A stretch of DNA of 64,000 nucleotides from contig OX637337.1 in assembly GCA_951799405.1 (NCBI GenBank), positions 3,038,001 through 3,102,000 of the forward strand, in the 5' to 3' direction. This DNA comes from Agapetus fuscipes (taxonomy: Eukaryota > Arthropoda > Insecta > Trichoptera > Glossosomatidae). The translations under genes and the position numbers were made by a program. Position 1 is the first letter of the stretch; every line of letters begins with the position of its first letter. Shown piece after piece: positions 10,300-20,776 of the stretch. Under the pieces are notes generated by a model. That model was not told the origin of the DNA and searched no databases. It was given only the letters and a program-made list of their open reading frames with translations.

Positions 10300-10545
10300 A
10301 TGATTTCACAATCGCGTTAATACGTCGATTATCTTGTTTTCGTTAATCACGCGATGTTTTTGAAGCACAGTGTCCGTCGTTAACGACACGAGTCCAAGTT
10401 GCGACTAACGACTAACGACCGAGCGGACGCTTTACGACGCCCGAACAACGACGGACGTCGAATTTTACCGACAGTGACGCGGCGCTCGTGTCGTGCGGTT
10501 TATTCTTGGTGCAGTTTTAGCAAAAAGACACCTACGATTCAAGAA
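10300..10545. other. CpG-rich segment of unknown role
   Basis: Unlike its surroundings, this stretch is rich in CG (ACGACTAACGACCGAGCGGA, GACGCGGCGCTCGTGTCG). It could be a promoter or untranslated exon, or the 5' part of an element. No TATA box, ORF start with support, or splice pair fixes its role. Confidence 0.3.
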
Positions 10546-10850
10546 TGGCATGAAAAAGGGACAAGAAGATACCTAGAATGCGAGAAGGAAAAGAAAGAGA
10601 GACCCAGAAGATGCCTTTGCTTTAAAAAAGGAACAAAAACTTACCTAGGATGTAAGAAAAGTGTAATGAAGGGATCAGGAAAATAGCTAAGCTTTAAGAA
10701 AGGAGTAAAAGAGAACAATAAAATACAATGAATGCAAGAAAGGATAAATTAAAGGATCAGGAAGATACTTAAGCTTTAAAAAGGATTGAAAGAGTGAAAA
10801 GAAAATACATGTAATGCAAGAAAGGTATAAAGAAAGACCAAGAAAGGAAC
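10545..10850 (+). repeat. Degenerate tandem array, ~55-60 bp unit
   Basis: Phrases such as AGATACCTAGAATGCGAGAA, AGATGCCTTTGCTTTAAAAA, ACTTACCTAGGATGTAAG and AGATACTTAAGCTTTAAAAA recur at roughly regular steps, alternating a CCTAG/TTAAG word with AAGAAAGGA. It is purine-rich on this strand. The 95-codon frame across its left half is broken in later units, so I do not call a gene. Confidence 0.45.
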
Positions 10851-11100
10851 CTTTTTATTTGTACAGGTAAGGGGGCGGCACTATAAACAAACACTTCAGT
10901 TAAAGTGGGGGTTTCCTAGCTCCCGAGGGGGCTGCTTCTCATTTCTTGTGTAGGCTGAGTAATCCTTTGCCGGTATTTTATTTTGGGTTTGAAATAAACA
11001 CCGAAACGGAAAATCATTACTGACATCTTCGGCGGGATTCAAACCAGAGCTCACGGCATGAAATGCAAGCACTCTACCAACTAAGCTATCGACCGGACAG
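10850..11100 (-). repeat. SINE-A, 3' truncated
   Basis: It has the head and most of the body, but the terminal ~60 bases are missing at the left, where it abuts the tandem array. Confidence 0.75.
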
Positions 11101-11172
11101 GTGGGTATTTTAGAAATACGTCAAAACCTCTAAGCAGTCCTTTTTAACTAAAGCTAACCTTTTCATGAATAT

Positions 11173-11586
11173 TTTGGAATAAAAAAAAACGGATGTTACT
11201 GACCGTGTGTAAAGAGAAGAACGATTTTCTCTACGTTTCGTCAGAATCATATCCGACGTCTTCAGGAGACGTGTGTCTTCTACAAGGAAGAAACACTAAC
11301 TGTCGAATTATTGTTGTTTGCTCGAGGTCGAAGGTTGTAGGTACATTCATTGACCTTCGGTGATGCTTCCATAGATGTCGCAATAGCTCCACTTGCACAG
11401 AAGGACGATATCATTTCCTCGTGTGAAACCGTCCGTTTAATGAAAGGGTGGATCATAGAATTAGTACTGGCTTCCATATACTGGAAAGTTTGTAGCTGTC
11501 ATCTCTGTTGAAGACTCTGATGAAACTAACATAAAATCGTTCTTCTTTTTACACACGGTCAGTAACAACCTTTTTTTATTCCAAAA
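11173..11586. mobile_element. TIR element of ~414 bp
   Basis: The left end TTTTGGAATAAAAA, then TGTTACTGACCGTGTGTAAA and GAAGAACGATTTT, is repeated inverted at the right end. The arms are about 50 bp with few differences. The interior holds short frames without motifs. Non-autonomous; superfamily unknown. Confidence 0.65.
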
Positions 11587-11860
11587 AATGTCTAACGACC
11601 GTAATCATAATTTAAAATATTTTCATGAATACTTTTTTTTTGTAAGATTTTCACTAAATCCATCTTTACCGGACAAAAAACCATCCAAGGTTTGTGTGAC
11701 GTTACTTTAATTTCGCCGCTGTTTGTTTTTTGATAAGACAGGTTCAGAGATTTTGACGTGAAGTAGGGAGGCACGCAGTATCTCAGCCCTGAACAGACGT
11801 GTCGTATGATTACGTAGGAATTTTCATGATTCATAATTTTGCCGCAAAACCTGAATATCA
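11587..11860. other. No feature recognised
   Basis: An 89-codon antisense frame lies here without any recognisable motif. Confidence 0.35.
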
Positions 11861-11954
11861 CATAATGGCTGTCTACTTAATTTAAATACATTTTTCCTAT
11901 GTATTCAATACAATGAGGATGCTCTTTTGAGTGAGCGCTTTTTTGTGTCAATTG
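11861..11954 (+). repeat. Sequence shared with 22403-22496 (inverted)
   Basis: CATAATGGCTGTCTACTTAA, ATGCTCTTTTGAGTGAGCGC and TTTTTGTGTCAATTG are found as the reverse complement at 22403-22496, each time directly 5' of an ATR unit. Confidence 0.6.
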
Positions 11955-12198
11955 TTCCTTGACTTATAGGTTGGTATGAGGCTGACCACCCATACTGTAA
12001 AAAATGATTCACTTTGCCAATGTCACCCCTGTGTCAGGGAAGGTCGGCAAAAATTGTAGGGCTTATGTTCATTTGAGGTTTGGATTTTATTTGTAAGTAC
12101 CCATTCAGCATTTGTAAGCGCGAACTACACGTGTTTGTTTGTGGGCATACATTTGAGAGCTTTAAATGAATATATCCTTGCAACTTAGATTATAGATT
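11955..12198 (+). repeat. ATR repeat
   Basis: Full unit from TTCCTTGACTTATAGG to CAACTTAGATTATAGATTA. Confidence 0.8.
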
Positions 12199-12203
12199 AT
12201 AAT

Positions 12204-12335
12204 AACACTTCAAGAGCCCTCCGCGAGCTTGGTTATCGCTATAGAAAGCGCCAAATTCTATAGCAATACCCAGTTCCTGTAAGGATGGATGGACCTTCGG
12301 TGACCGGTCTTTGTAAAGGCACATGAAAAGGCGAA
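12204..12335 (-). repeat. SINE-C 3' part
   Basis: Antisense CTTCAAGAGCCCTCCGCGAG, CTATAGAAAGCGCCAA and GGATGGACCTTCGGTGACCG match the SINE-C body. Confidence 0.65.
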
Positions 12336-12345
12336 TTTTGAAAAT

Positions 12346-12602
12346 TAAATATTTTCCTTAACTTATAGGTTGGTATGAGGCTGCGACAATCCAAACTGTA
12401 AAAAACGTTTCACTTAGCCAATGTCATCCCTGTTTCAGGTTGGCAAGAGTTTGAAATCTTATGTTCATTTGAGATTGGGTTTTTATGTTGTAAGTTTACA
12501 TGCGGCATTATAAGCGTGAACTTGTACGTGTGTTCTTATGAGAATGTATTTAATTTGAATGTTAAAAATAATGTACTTTGCAACTTTAGATTATAGATAT
12601 AA
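12346..12602 (+). repeat. ATR repeat, diverged
   Basis: TTCCTTAACTTATAGG start, CCCTGTTTCAGG core (one arm shortened) and TTTAGATTATAGAT tail. Confidence 0.7.
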
Positions 12603-13027
12603 TAAATGATATTTTTGTACTCCATTGGGAATCGAACTCGGATACTTTTGGTAGATTTTCACTTAAAGTGGAGAATTCCCTGCTCCTTAGTGAGCATGTT
12701 TTGTGTTTCTTTACATTCAGAAAATTATTCCTACCGAAACAGTGGGAAGTAAGAAGATTTCCACGAAGTTGAATATTAGAATGTTATTCCTCATGTTCGT
12801 ATCTTTCACTTGTGATGTGTCATGGTGGCTTTCCACGTAATGGGAAGACATAAAGAAGAAGAACGTGGAACGCTGACAACACATTACAAAAAGGTGACAA
12901 AATTATTAAATATATTTAACTGTATAAAACAATCTTCATTTTGAAAATTAAAAATGCGCGAACAAAAGTATATGGAAAATAAGTTAAAAGTATGATTTAT
13001 TTGCTGATCGCTGTTTTTGTATGAATC
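12603..13027. other. Old SINE-like remnant, otherwise AT-rich
   Basis: 12625-12700 (minus) shows a B-box-like GAGTTCGATTCCCAATGG and a SINE-A-like TTTTCACTTAAAGTGG. The rest is featureless. Confidence 0.35.
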
Positions 13028-13357
13028 AAATCGAACAAGTCGATAGCTCAGTTGGTAGAGTGATTGCATTCCATGCCGTGAGCTCGGGTTCGAATCCCAC
13101 CGAGCGCGAGGGTGTCAGAAATGATTTCCCGTTTCGTTGTTAATTTCAAACCCCAAAATAATAATACCGGCAAGGTTTACTCAGCCTTCACAAGAAATGA
13201 GTACCAGCTCTCTCGGGAGCTGGGAAACCCCCACTTCAACTGAAGTGGTTGGCGTAAGGCCGGCCCCCTTACCTGTAAAAATAAATAGGTTCAACTCGCC
13301 ACATGCGACCCCTTCGGGGATAACGCGGCAAGAAGTTACACTATATGTGTAGCTTAG
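13028..13357 (+). repeat. SINE-A, best full-length copy
   Basis: It reads from the A box (GTCGATAGCTCAGTTGGTAG) and B box (GGGTTCGAATCCC) through an intact body to ACACTATATGTGTAGCTTAG and an oligo-T run. It is the least damaged copy on this strand and a good family reference. Confidence 0.88.
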
Positions 13358-13557
13358 TTTTTTTTTTTTTTAAATCAAGAGACCTTTGTATGCTTCCTTG
13401 TCGATTGTCAACACCAATTTTGCAAAGAAGATTTCAGTTACTGTAAAGCTGGATAATCTTTTGCGATCGTTCTTTGGTAGGTCTTTTTGTAGAATGCAGA
13501 TAAGTCTATGAAATTAACTAAACAAAAAGTAGCACATGAAGAGCTTACAAACTGGTT

Positions 13558-13803
13558 TTACATCTTAATCTAAATCTAAGTTGCCAAGATATGTTTCATT
13601 TGAGATTCATATTAAATGCATTCCCACAAGTAGACACGCATAATTTCGCGCTCACACATGGCGCATGTGGACCTACAATATAAAAAACCCAATCTCAAAT
13701 GAACATAAGCCGACCTTCCCTGAAACAGGGGTGACATTGGCAAAGTGACCCTTTTCTTACAGTATGGGTGGTCAGCCTCATACCAATCTGTAAGTCAAGG
13801 AAA
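13558..13803 (-). repeat. ATR repeat
   Basis: Antisense unit with CTGAAACAGGGGTGACATTG and boundary AAGTCAAGGAA. Its tail, AATCTAAATCTAAG, is at the left. Confidence 0.8.
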
Positions 13804-14655
13804 TTTTGATTTTTTATAATTAAAAAACTTAGGTATAATCGTAAAGTAAATGCCTCCTCAACTAATGATATTGAAAAGAAAAGAGTTTGAAAATATGGTT
13901 ACCTTCGATAAATGGTATGAATTGGACTCTTTTAACACCAAGTTACTCTCCCTTTGTCACAAGAGCAATAAATAGACGACATATTTTCTAATTCAGTCAG
14001 AAGGTAGCAGGGCTCCGAATGAGTTTCTCACATTATGGAAACGAAACGAAGCATTAAAAATTAGGGAAAATAGAATACAAAAAGCAATGGACCATGGTCA
14101 AGACCCGGAAGAGCAAAACAATCAAGATAAACCGTTGGTTTGCTGGTCACTTCATGAAATGTCTAGGTGCATAATATGTTTGGTGTAATTGTACAATCAG
14201 CTGTGACGGGCACGTACTTCGTGTACGTTTAACGAAACATGCGATTACAGACCGGACATTCTCAGTTAACGGACTATGAGAGAGACGAGTGAGGAAACCC
14301 ACCATAGAGTAGCAGGCATTTCAACACATTATGACGTCACTTAGTACATAATTTATGTAGGTACCTGGGCGAGAAGTCGTGACGTATCTACCGATCAAAT
14401 AGGTGTGTAGATAGGAAGCTATAAAACATGTCCGCCCGTGAGCAGCTGATCTCGCGATCAAATGTTCTCTATCCAAGTCTAGGGAGAAAATTTGATCCGA
14501 TCAGCTTTTTACAGATTTTTTAACTTTCTATCAACTATTTGATTGCTAGATAAATCGAGACTGCAGTGGCTAACACTGACTGGAAGTATGAAAGTAGCGG
14601 GTTCGAATCTGTGATGTCCTGATTGGATGCAACGCAACGCAACTATGGTCTATGG
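13804..14655. other. No gene; one tRNA-like stretch
   Basis: 14565-14625 (AGTGGCTAACACTGACTGG, then GCGGGTTCGAATCTG) resembles a worn tRNA-derived head. 14375-14550 has a weak inverted pair (GATCAAATAG / CTATTTGATTG). The rest is featureless. Confidence 0.35.
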
Positions 14656-14985
14656 AAGCTTCAAATAAATGTAAATAGTGCAACTTTTTACAGCTTTATC
14701 TTGGAAAGCTATGTAGCTAGTGAAACCTTTATATTTTCACAGCAAAGAGTGACCAGCCTAACGCCATCATCTTCAATTTAAAGTGGAGGTTTTCCTGCTT
14801 TCCAGGAACTCTAGGGAGCAGATACCTACTTATTTCTCGTGAAAGTTGAATAAACCTTGCCGATATTTGCTGAATTTTGGTTTGCAATAAACGTTGACAC
14901 GAGAAATTAATTTTGACACCCTTGGTATCGAAACCTAGCCCTCTGGCTTTAAAAAAAAAGTTCTACTAACTGAGCTATCCCTCTT
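14656..14985 (-). repeat. SINE-A-related SINE, strongly diverged
   Basis: Antisense body words TAACGCCATCATCTTC, AAAGTGGAGGTTTTCC and GACACCCTTGG, plus an A-box relic CTAACTGAGCTATCC. It is an old or sister subfamily of SINE-A. Confidence 0.6.
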
Positions 14986-15555
14986 GAAAAGGTCAATTAA
15001 CACTTTGAATAGGAAAAAAAAACAATATTCAATTTTTTCGTCAGTCGATTATATTGGGTATTTTTGCATGCATAGGTTAAAGTCTATAAAACACTGTCAC
15101 AAAAAAACATGTGACACAAATAATTATACGAGGTATAGACTTATACAGCTGACGCTTTTTTGACCTTTCTATGTGGCTTACAACATACACATTACACACA
15201 TCTAACAGCACTTGGTATATAAAGATAACTATAACATTACATAAGGGCAAATATGAACCTATATGATATAATGACAACATCAGTAAGTCCCATTTACACT
15301 CTGCCACTTCTACTTCTGCGAGTATTGGCCGCCGCGAGGTGAGGCGGAAGGGTAAGTGGTGAGACAGACTAGCCAATGGCACTCTCGAACGGTCCTTTAA
15401 CTTCGCCAAAAATACTGACAAAATATGGAAGTCCACTTGCAATAGCGCGAGTATGCCCGTTCACACACATGCACTTCTCACTTCCCTTCACGGAGTATAA
15501 AAAAATGACGAATAATATTTCCCACAGCTGGCAAAATTAACATTAAAATACAGGA
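14986..15555. other. No confident feature
   Basis: A 121-codon antisense frame (15077-15442) has a hydrophobic C-terminal half but no known domain, start context or splice support. Confidence 0.3.
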
Positions 15556-15559
15556 GAAA

Positions 15560-15645
15560 AAGCGTTGAATTGACAGCGGTGGCTGCGGTTGATCGGGGAT
15601 GCCCAGATCCACAAGCCAGTGATGATGATGATAAACAGATCGTTT
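15560..15645 (+). pseudogene. LINE 3' tail fragment with (GAT)n
   Basis: Translates as LTAVAAVDRGCPDPQASDDD, resembling the end of an RTE-type ORF running into a GAT microsatellite. Confidence 0.45.
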
Positions 15646-15805
15646 TTACAATTGCTAACCCTGTTTAACAAAGGAAGAAATATATGAAAAATGTGCCTAA
15701 TTATAGAGCTCGATCATTTTGGAATTTCTGAAGAATGGATGATGCGATGTCATTCTGATGAGTAATATTTATCGACTTCGCCGTATTTCTTCATATTTCT
15801 ACTAA

Positions 15806-16058
15806 GGATCTGTCTATAGTCTAGTGGTCAACGCTACAAGTTCGTAATCAAATGGTTGAAATTTCGATTCCCGGTGAAGCAAAAACCAAAATCATTTAAT
15901 TTTGAAAGTATGCTCTTTGCTGTGTTTGAAAACTTTTTCTGCCTTTACCAAAGGTCTACCCAGCCTTACAGCATATAATATAGGAACTGTGCTCGAGAAT
16001 TGGCACTTACTAAGCGATGACAGCACACAGAACGCTCTTGAAGTGTACTTCACAAAAA
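15806..16058 (+). repeat. SINE-C-like SINE, diverged
   Basis: tRNA-like head (TATAGTCTAGTGGTCAACGC and TTTCGATTCCCGGTG), then a body with TTTACCAAAGGTCTACCCAG, GAGAATTGGCACTTAC and GCTCTTGAAGTGT. Confidence 0.65.
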
Positions 16059-16440
16059 ACAAAGCTAAACAATGAAATCATGCCAATATGTATTTAACAT
16101 TGAGAAAATGTATATACATTTTAATGTTCATTAATATTTTGTGAACTTAATTAATCATCACATGTCTTCCATTATCATGATATTACTGTATTAGATACAG
16201 ATATCTACAAATAAATTCAATAAAACTCGTAAGGCTTCATTCTTGCTTTCATACAGTATGTAACTCTCATTAGGGATGGGCAATATCCATCAAAATAACG
16301 ATTTTTTGTTGTTGTAAAATATCGATGTTTTTTTCGATATTCAAAGTATCGATACGTCATCATTTCACGAAGGCCATTTTTTTTTAAATCATGGAGCGCA
16401 AGCATTCTTTCAACTGAGTTTTTGACCAGACATAAAAACA
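16059..16440. other. AT-rich; possible element end
   Basis: 16272-16365 holds AGGGATGGGCAATATCC followed by several ATCGAT/TCGATA words, as in ends of some DNA elements. No partner end was found. Confidence 0.3.
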
Positions 16441-16516
16441 CAACTAAGCTACACATATAGTGCAACTTCTAGTCTCCATTATCCCCGAGAGGGTCGCATG
16501 TGGCGATTAGGGACCT
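16441..16516 (-). repeat. SINE-A 3' end fragment
   Basis: AACTAAGCTACACATATAGT and GGGTCGCATGTGGCGA are the antisense terminal ~75 bases. Confidence 0.7.
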
Positions 16517-16992
16517 ATTTTTCAGGACTTCCCTTCATGATGTTTTCAAATTATTGAAGTTTTATTATTTAAATTATCACAAATATTTAAAACCTAAATA
16601 AGTACGTCAGATTTTATTTGTATTTGCAAAAAATATTTTGTTTATTAAAATGTCTCCCAACATAACTACAGCAGTTTTTACGAGTTTATCATTTTACAGA
16701 CACATAACAATTTTTTCCTGAAACGATTTACATTTAATAATTTGACGTCTGTTTGCAATTAGGTACATGTACAGCTGAAAAAACAAGCGCACATTCATCT
16801 TACAAAAAGTTGTCACTTATCATAAACAAGTTGGTAATTTGTCCCTGCCAGTGCTTGTTTGGCTTATCCACCATTTGGCTCAAAGATGACTTTAAATGAA
16901 ATTGTCTAAGAATCACATTCTACACAATCTGACCTAAGAAACAAACGTAAAACACGATAATGTGAGAATATGATAAATTTCCAGTTTTCATA
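16517..16992. other. AT-rich; no gene
   Basis: 16845-16975 shares AGTGCTTGTTTGGCTTATC and ACGATAATGTGAGA with 2238-2295. Confidence 0.4.
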
Positions 16993-16997
16993 AGATA

Positions 16998-17232
16998 CTG
17001 GCTGACCACCCATGCTGTATAAAATGGTTCACTTTGCCAATATCAACCCTGTTTCAGGGAAGGTCGGCAGGAGTTGCAGGGTGTATGTTCATTTGAGATT
17101 CGGGTTTTTATATTGTAGGACTACATGCGGCATGTTTAAGCGCAAACTTAAACATGTCTGTTTTGTGAGAATGCGTATAATGTGAATCTCTAATGTCACT
17201 TATATTTTGCAACTTAGATTAGATTAGACATT
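16998..17232 (+). repeat. ATR repeat, 5' truncated
   Basis: Begins at GGCTGACCACCCATGC and ends CAACTTAGATTAGATTAGA. Confidence 0.75.
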
Positions 17233-17297
17233 GGTCCAGTACACATACAGACATTGCTCATGTGAAATTACCGCTGATGGGCACAAGACAAACAAGC

Positions 17298-17553
17298 ACT
17301 ATAATCTATAATCTATAATCTAAGTTGCAAGGATATATTCATTTAAAGCTCTCAGATGTATGCCCAAAAACCAACAAGTGTAGTTCGCGCTTACAAATGC
17401 TGAATGTGTACTTACAAATAAAATCCAAACCTCAAATGAACATAAGCCCCACAACTTTTGCCGACCTTCCCTGAAACAGGGGTGACATTGGCAAAGTGAA
17501 CCATTTTTTACAGTATGGGTGGTCAGCCTCATACCAACCTATAAGTCAAGGAA
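17298..17553 (-). repeat. ATR repeat
   Basis: Antisense full unit: a tail of ATCTATAATCTATAATC, then CTGAAACAGGGGTGACATTG, ending at TATAAGTCAAGGAA. Confidence 0.8.
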
Positions 17554-18010
17554 CTAATTCACTAAGGGAACGAATAAAGAAGAAGAACTAAGGAAGTCAC
17601 TAAGGGAACGAATTCGTAATGACTGTCATTTTTTCATTCATATGAAAATGCACACTACTCTAAACACTAATTATAATTATTCGACACTAAATACTAAACG
17701 CCCCATTACCTACAAATACCTTACTCATAATCTACGTTATTTCCTTAAATTTAAGATCATTTTTTTAACAAACTTATTTTCAAATGCTTCGGAATAGACT
17801 GTGTACAATAGACATTGTAAACTGTCCTTGTAGAATCATTTCAGCACTTTAAAATGAACCAATCTTGTGCTGTTCCTTTTACGAGGATCTCAGAAGGATT
17901 GCCTTGGATAGGAAGAAACGGAGGAAATGATGGATGAATCTTCCTAAAAACCAATCCAAAGATTTAAACAGACGATAAATAAATAATTATTAAAAATATA
18001 CATTTCCATT
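17554..18010. other. No feature recognised
   Basis: AT-rich, with small frames only. Confidence 0.4.
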
Positions 18011-18016
18011 TGAAGG

Positions 18017-18658
18017 GTACAGGGGAAAAAGGATCATTGTCAATTTTTCAGCAAAAAAAAACTAACAATGCCATCTAGTGCAAAATAAAGGTAGCTTCTT
18101 GTCTAGATTTCCGAAAAACGCTTAAAACGATCATAGTCTACAACAGACTCAAAAATAGATTGTATGACTGTACCTATCATAAAAAGATCAATGTCACCCT
18201 TGTTGCAGAAAGAAAGATCATTGTCTAATGGACATTGATCTTTTTTTTCATTTTGACAGCCGGCTGTCAGTCAGTTCACAGATTCTTATTAGGCTAATTT
18301 AAATATTAGCTTTTAAATTTGTCAATAATTATAATATTTTTACTACTTATAACTAGAATATTTTGAGTAAATAGTGTTACAATTAAAATAAATGATACTA
18401 AAATTAGAAAAAAGATCAATGTCAATTGACTATGATCCTTGTTGCAAGTAATATTTTCTAAATATTCTTTATTGTTATGGTTACTCAAAGAAAATAAATA
18501 ATTAAGAATTCAAAACCAAATTATTAAATAAGCTATAAAAAATAGTTTTAATTGCTACTATAGTAAGTTGTTTCATAAACAGTTATACAAAGTAAATAAT
18601 GTTTTTTCCTTTTTCTCACAATGATTTACTTTTGACAGTGATCCTTTTTCCCCTGTAC
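18017..18658. mobile_element. 642-bp TIR element with repeated internal motif
   Basis: The ends are inverted: GTACAGGGGAAAAAGGATCA on the left and its reverse complement (one mismatch) at the right end. The similarity extends a few bases outward (TTTGAAGG / CGCTTCA). A motif close to GATCAATGTCA occurs about six times in both orientations, near 18030, 18187, 18210, 18230, 18414 and 18638. Such subterminal repeats can be transposase-binding sites. The interior is AT-rich without a transposase ORF. Non-autonomous. Confidence 0.65.
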
Positions 18659-18712
18659 GCTTCATTTGTTTATCGTATGAATACAATTAATATGTATATT
18701 ATACAAGTACGA

Positions 18713-18960
18713 GTGACTTATAGTTTGGTAGGAGGCAGACCACCCGTACTGTAAAAAATGTTGCACTTTTTCAATGTCACCCCTGTGTCAGGGAAGGTCA
18801 GCAAAAGTTGTATGGTTTATGTTCATTTGAGGTTTGGATTTTATTTGTAAGTACACATTCAGCATTTGCAAGCGCGAACTACACGTGTTTGTTTGTGGGC
18901 ATGCATTTGATATGAGCTTTAAATGTTTATATTTCTTTGCAACTTAGATTATTTTATATT
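18713..18960 (+). repeat. ATR repeat
   Basis: GACTTATAGTTTGGTAGG start, CCCTGTGTCAGGG core, CAACTTAGATTATTTTA end. Confidence 0.7.
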
Positions 18961-20035
18961 ATAGTAGGAACAACGAGCATATTTTAATTTTTGTTTATAT
19001 CCTAGAACACACGTAAAAAATAGTATGCAAAAAACCCTACAGACTTTAAAGAATAGACACTTTTTTCATTAATTATATGGATATATGTAGATTTTTGAGT
19101 AAATTCAATTCATTATTAGTTTTCAATGTTACTTCAAACAATGCAAAACATAAAATAAGTCGTTTTCCTAGCGTGTCTTACTTCTAGTAAATAATGAAAA
19201 ACAATAAACATATTCATCATACATACCAATAAATTACGCATTAAATTAGTAACCGCGTTTTATTTACTTTTATATAAATAGATGATCTATTTACTTTTAA
19301 CAGTTAGGATAACAGATTCACAAAAAGAAAGGCGTGTTTACGTAAAACTGCTTCACTCCACGATTAAGAGAGGAAAATCACACGAAAACTTCAAGACGTC
19401 GAATCTCAGCTTGGGTTTTTTAATTCCATTGGATGCAACTCTTTGATTTATTTCACTTTTTGATCACAATTTCCAGCCGATATCTACCACACCGCACCGC
19501 TTCTCTCACCGCCCTCGTCAAAAAAAAAAACCACGACGTACCTACTTCCCTGCTCGACAATTCGAATCGTAATAACTCGAACAACGTGGATTGTATACAA
19601 CTCCAGTGAAACGCTTCAACCCCCGTGAGGTTTGGATTCTCGCACGCGATTATAACCTTTTTATTTCAAGTTTTTAAGGGTTAAATTGCTTTGAATGTAG
19701 AAATTTAAAATATCAGATTTCTCTCACGCGATTGTAGCTTTTCATCCCTTGTGTGTAAGGGTTGGATTGGCTGGTGTGAGACAGTGTGTCGTACACGTTT
19801 TTGGTGTTGGCTGCGCAGGGTTTCAGCGCACAAATCGATCCGTTGTGCGAGGGTGGCGGGATAATGAGCTACGCACATCTTGGCAGATCACATTTCAGAC
19901 TGGTAAAAAAAATGCGTCTAAAAGATTCGTCAAAGCTAGAGCTGCATTAGAATGCATGGGGCTTTTATTATGTTTGATGGAGATCAGAGCTAAAACCTAA
20001 AAAGGGTCAGAAACAATGTCCTGTTTCATTGCTTT
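18961..20035. other. No confident feature
   Basis: AT-rich, with a moderately GC-richer part at 19480-19900. An 83-codon plus frame (19749-20000) has no recognisable motif. I see no splice-bounded exon. Confidence 0.35.
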
Positions 20036-20054
20036 CTTTTCAGCCCCGTTAACC

Positions 20055-20175
20055 GGACATGGACAACTGCCACATCACCAACACCTCTGCGGCACTATAA
20101 CAAGTGTCATAGACCCTTAGAGTCTCTCGAATCTAGGTAGTCTCTCGCATAGGCTTCCTTAAAAAAATATATCTC
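20055..20175 (+). repeat. Interspersed repeat E
   Basis: Second plus-strand copy of the sequence at 3620-3745. Confidence 0.5.
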
Positions 20176-20204
20176 GGATAGAGGACCAAGGGAAGTTGCG
20201 ATAT

Positions 20205-20292
20205 GCACTGGAGACTGGCATCATTTGCACAAGCGCCCTTGGAGTGACTACATCATAAAGAAATCATCAACTCTTCATCATCATCATCATCC
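20205..20292 (+). repeat. LINE-like 3' fragment with (CAT)n tail
   Basis: GGCATCATTTGCAC, CTTGGAGTGACTACATCA and AAGAAATCATCAACTC followed by CATCATCATCATCAT. A second copy is at 28622-28722. Confidence 0.5.
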
Positions 20293-20776
20293 TCGGGAGC
20301 TGGAAAACCTTCAACTGAAGTGGTTGGTGTAAAGACGGCATTTTTATCTGAGAAAATAAACAGGTTCACACATCATATGCGATTCCTTTGGAGACGCAAC
20401 TACGCAGCAAGTAGTTGCGTCTCCGTACTATATGTGTAACTTCTTGCCGCGTTATCCCCAAAGGGCTTCACATGTGGCCCGTGGAACCTGATTATTTTTG
20501 CAGGTAAGGGGGCAGGCCTTACGCCAACCACTTCAGCTGAAGTGACGGTTTCCCAGCTCCCGAGAGTCTGGTTATCATTTATTGTGAAGGCTGAGAAATC
20601 CTTGCCGGTATTTAATTTTTGGTTTTGAAATAAACACCGAAACGGGAAATCATTTATGACACTCTCGGTGAGATTCGAATCCGAGCTCTCGGCATGGAAT
20701 GCAAGCACTCTACTAACTAAGCTCTCGACAGGAGTAAGAAGCAAGTGATGACAATATATGTGTAGCTTAGTTGCGT
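20293..20776. repeat. Rearranged SINE-A cluster with palindrome
   Basis: A plus-strand 3' SINE-A fragment (20293-20390), a perfect 14-bp stem with 7-base loop (20390-20424), a minus-strand near full-length SINE-A (20425-20735), and a final plus-strand SINE-A 3' end (20740-20776). The pieces meet with no spacer, as after inversion or template switching. Confidence 0.7.

Noticed and set aside
10399..10686. 95-codon frame over the CpG-rich segment and tandem units
   Set aside because: The frame is interrupted within the same repeat units further on, and no splice sites or homology support it.
11173..11586. Hammerhead ribozyme (CTGATGA and GAAAC words)
   Set aside because: I could not pair the three stems around the core by eye; left only as something to test.
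15077..15442. 121-codon antisense frame with hydrophobic residues
   Set aside because: No domain, no start or splice support; composition matches the surrounding noncoding DNA.
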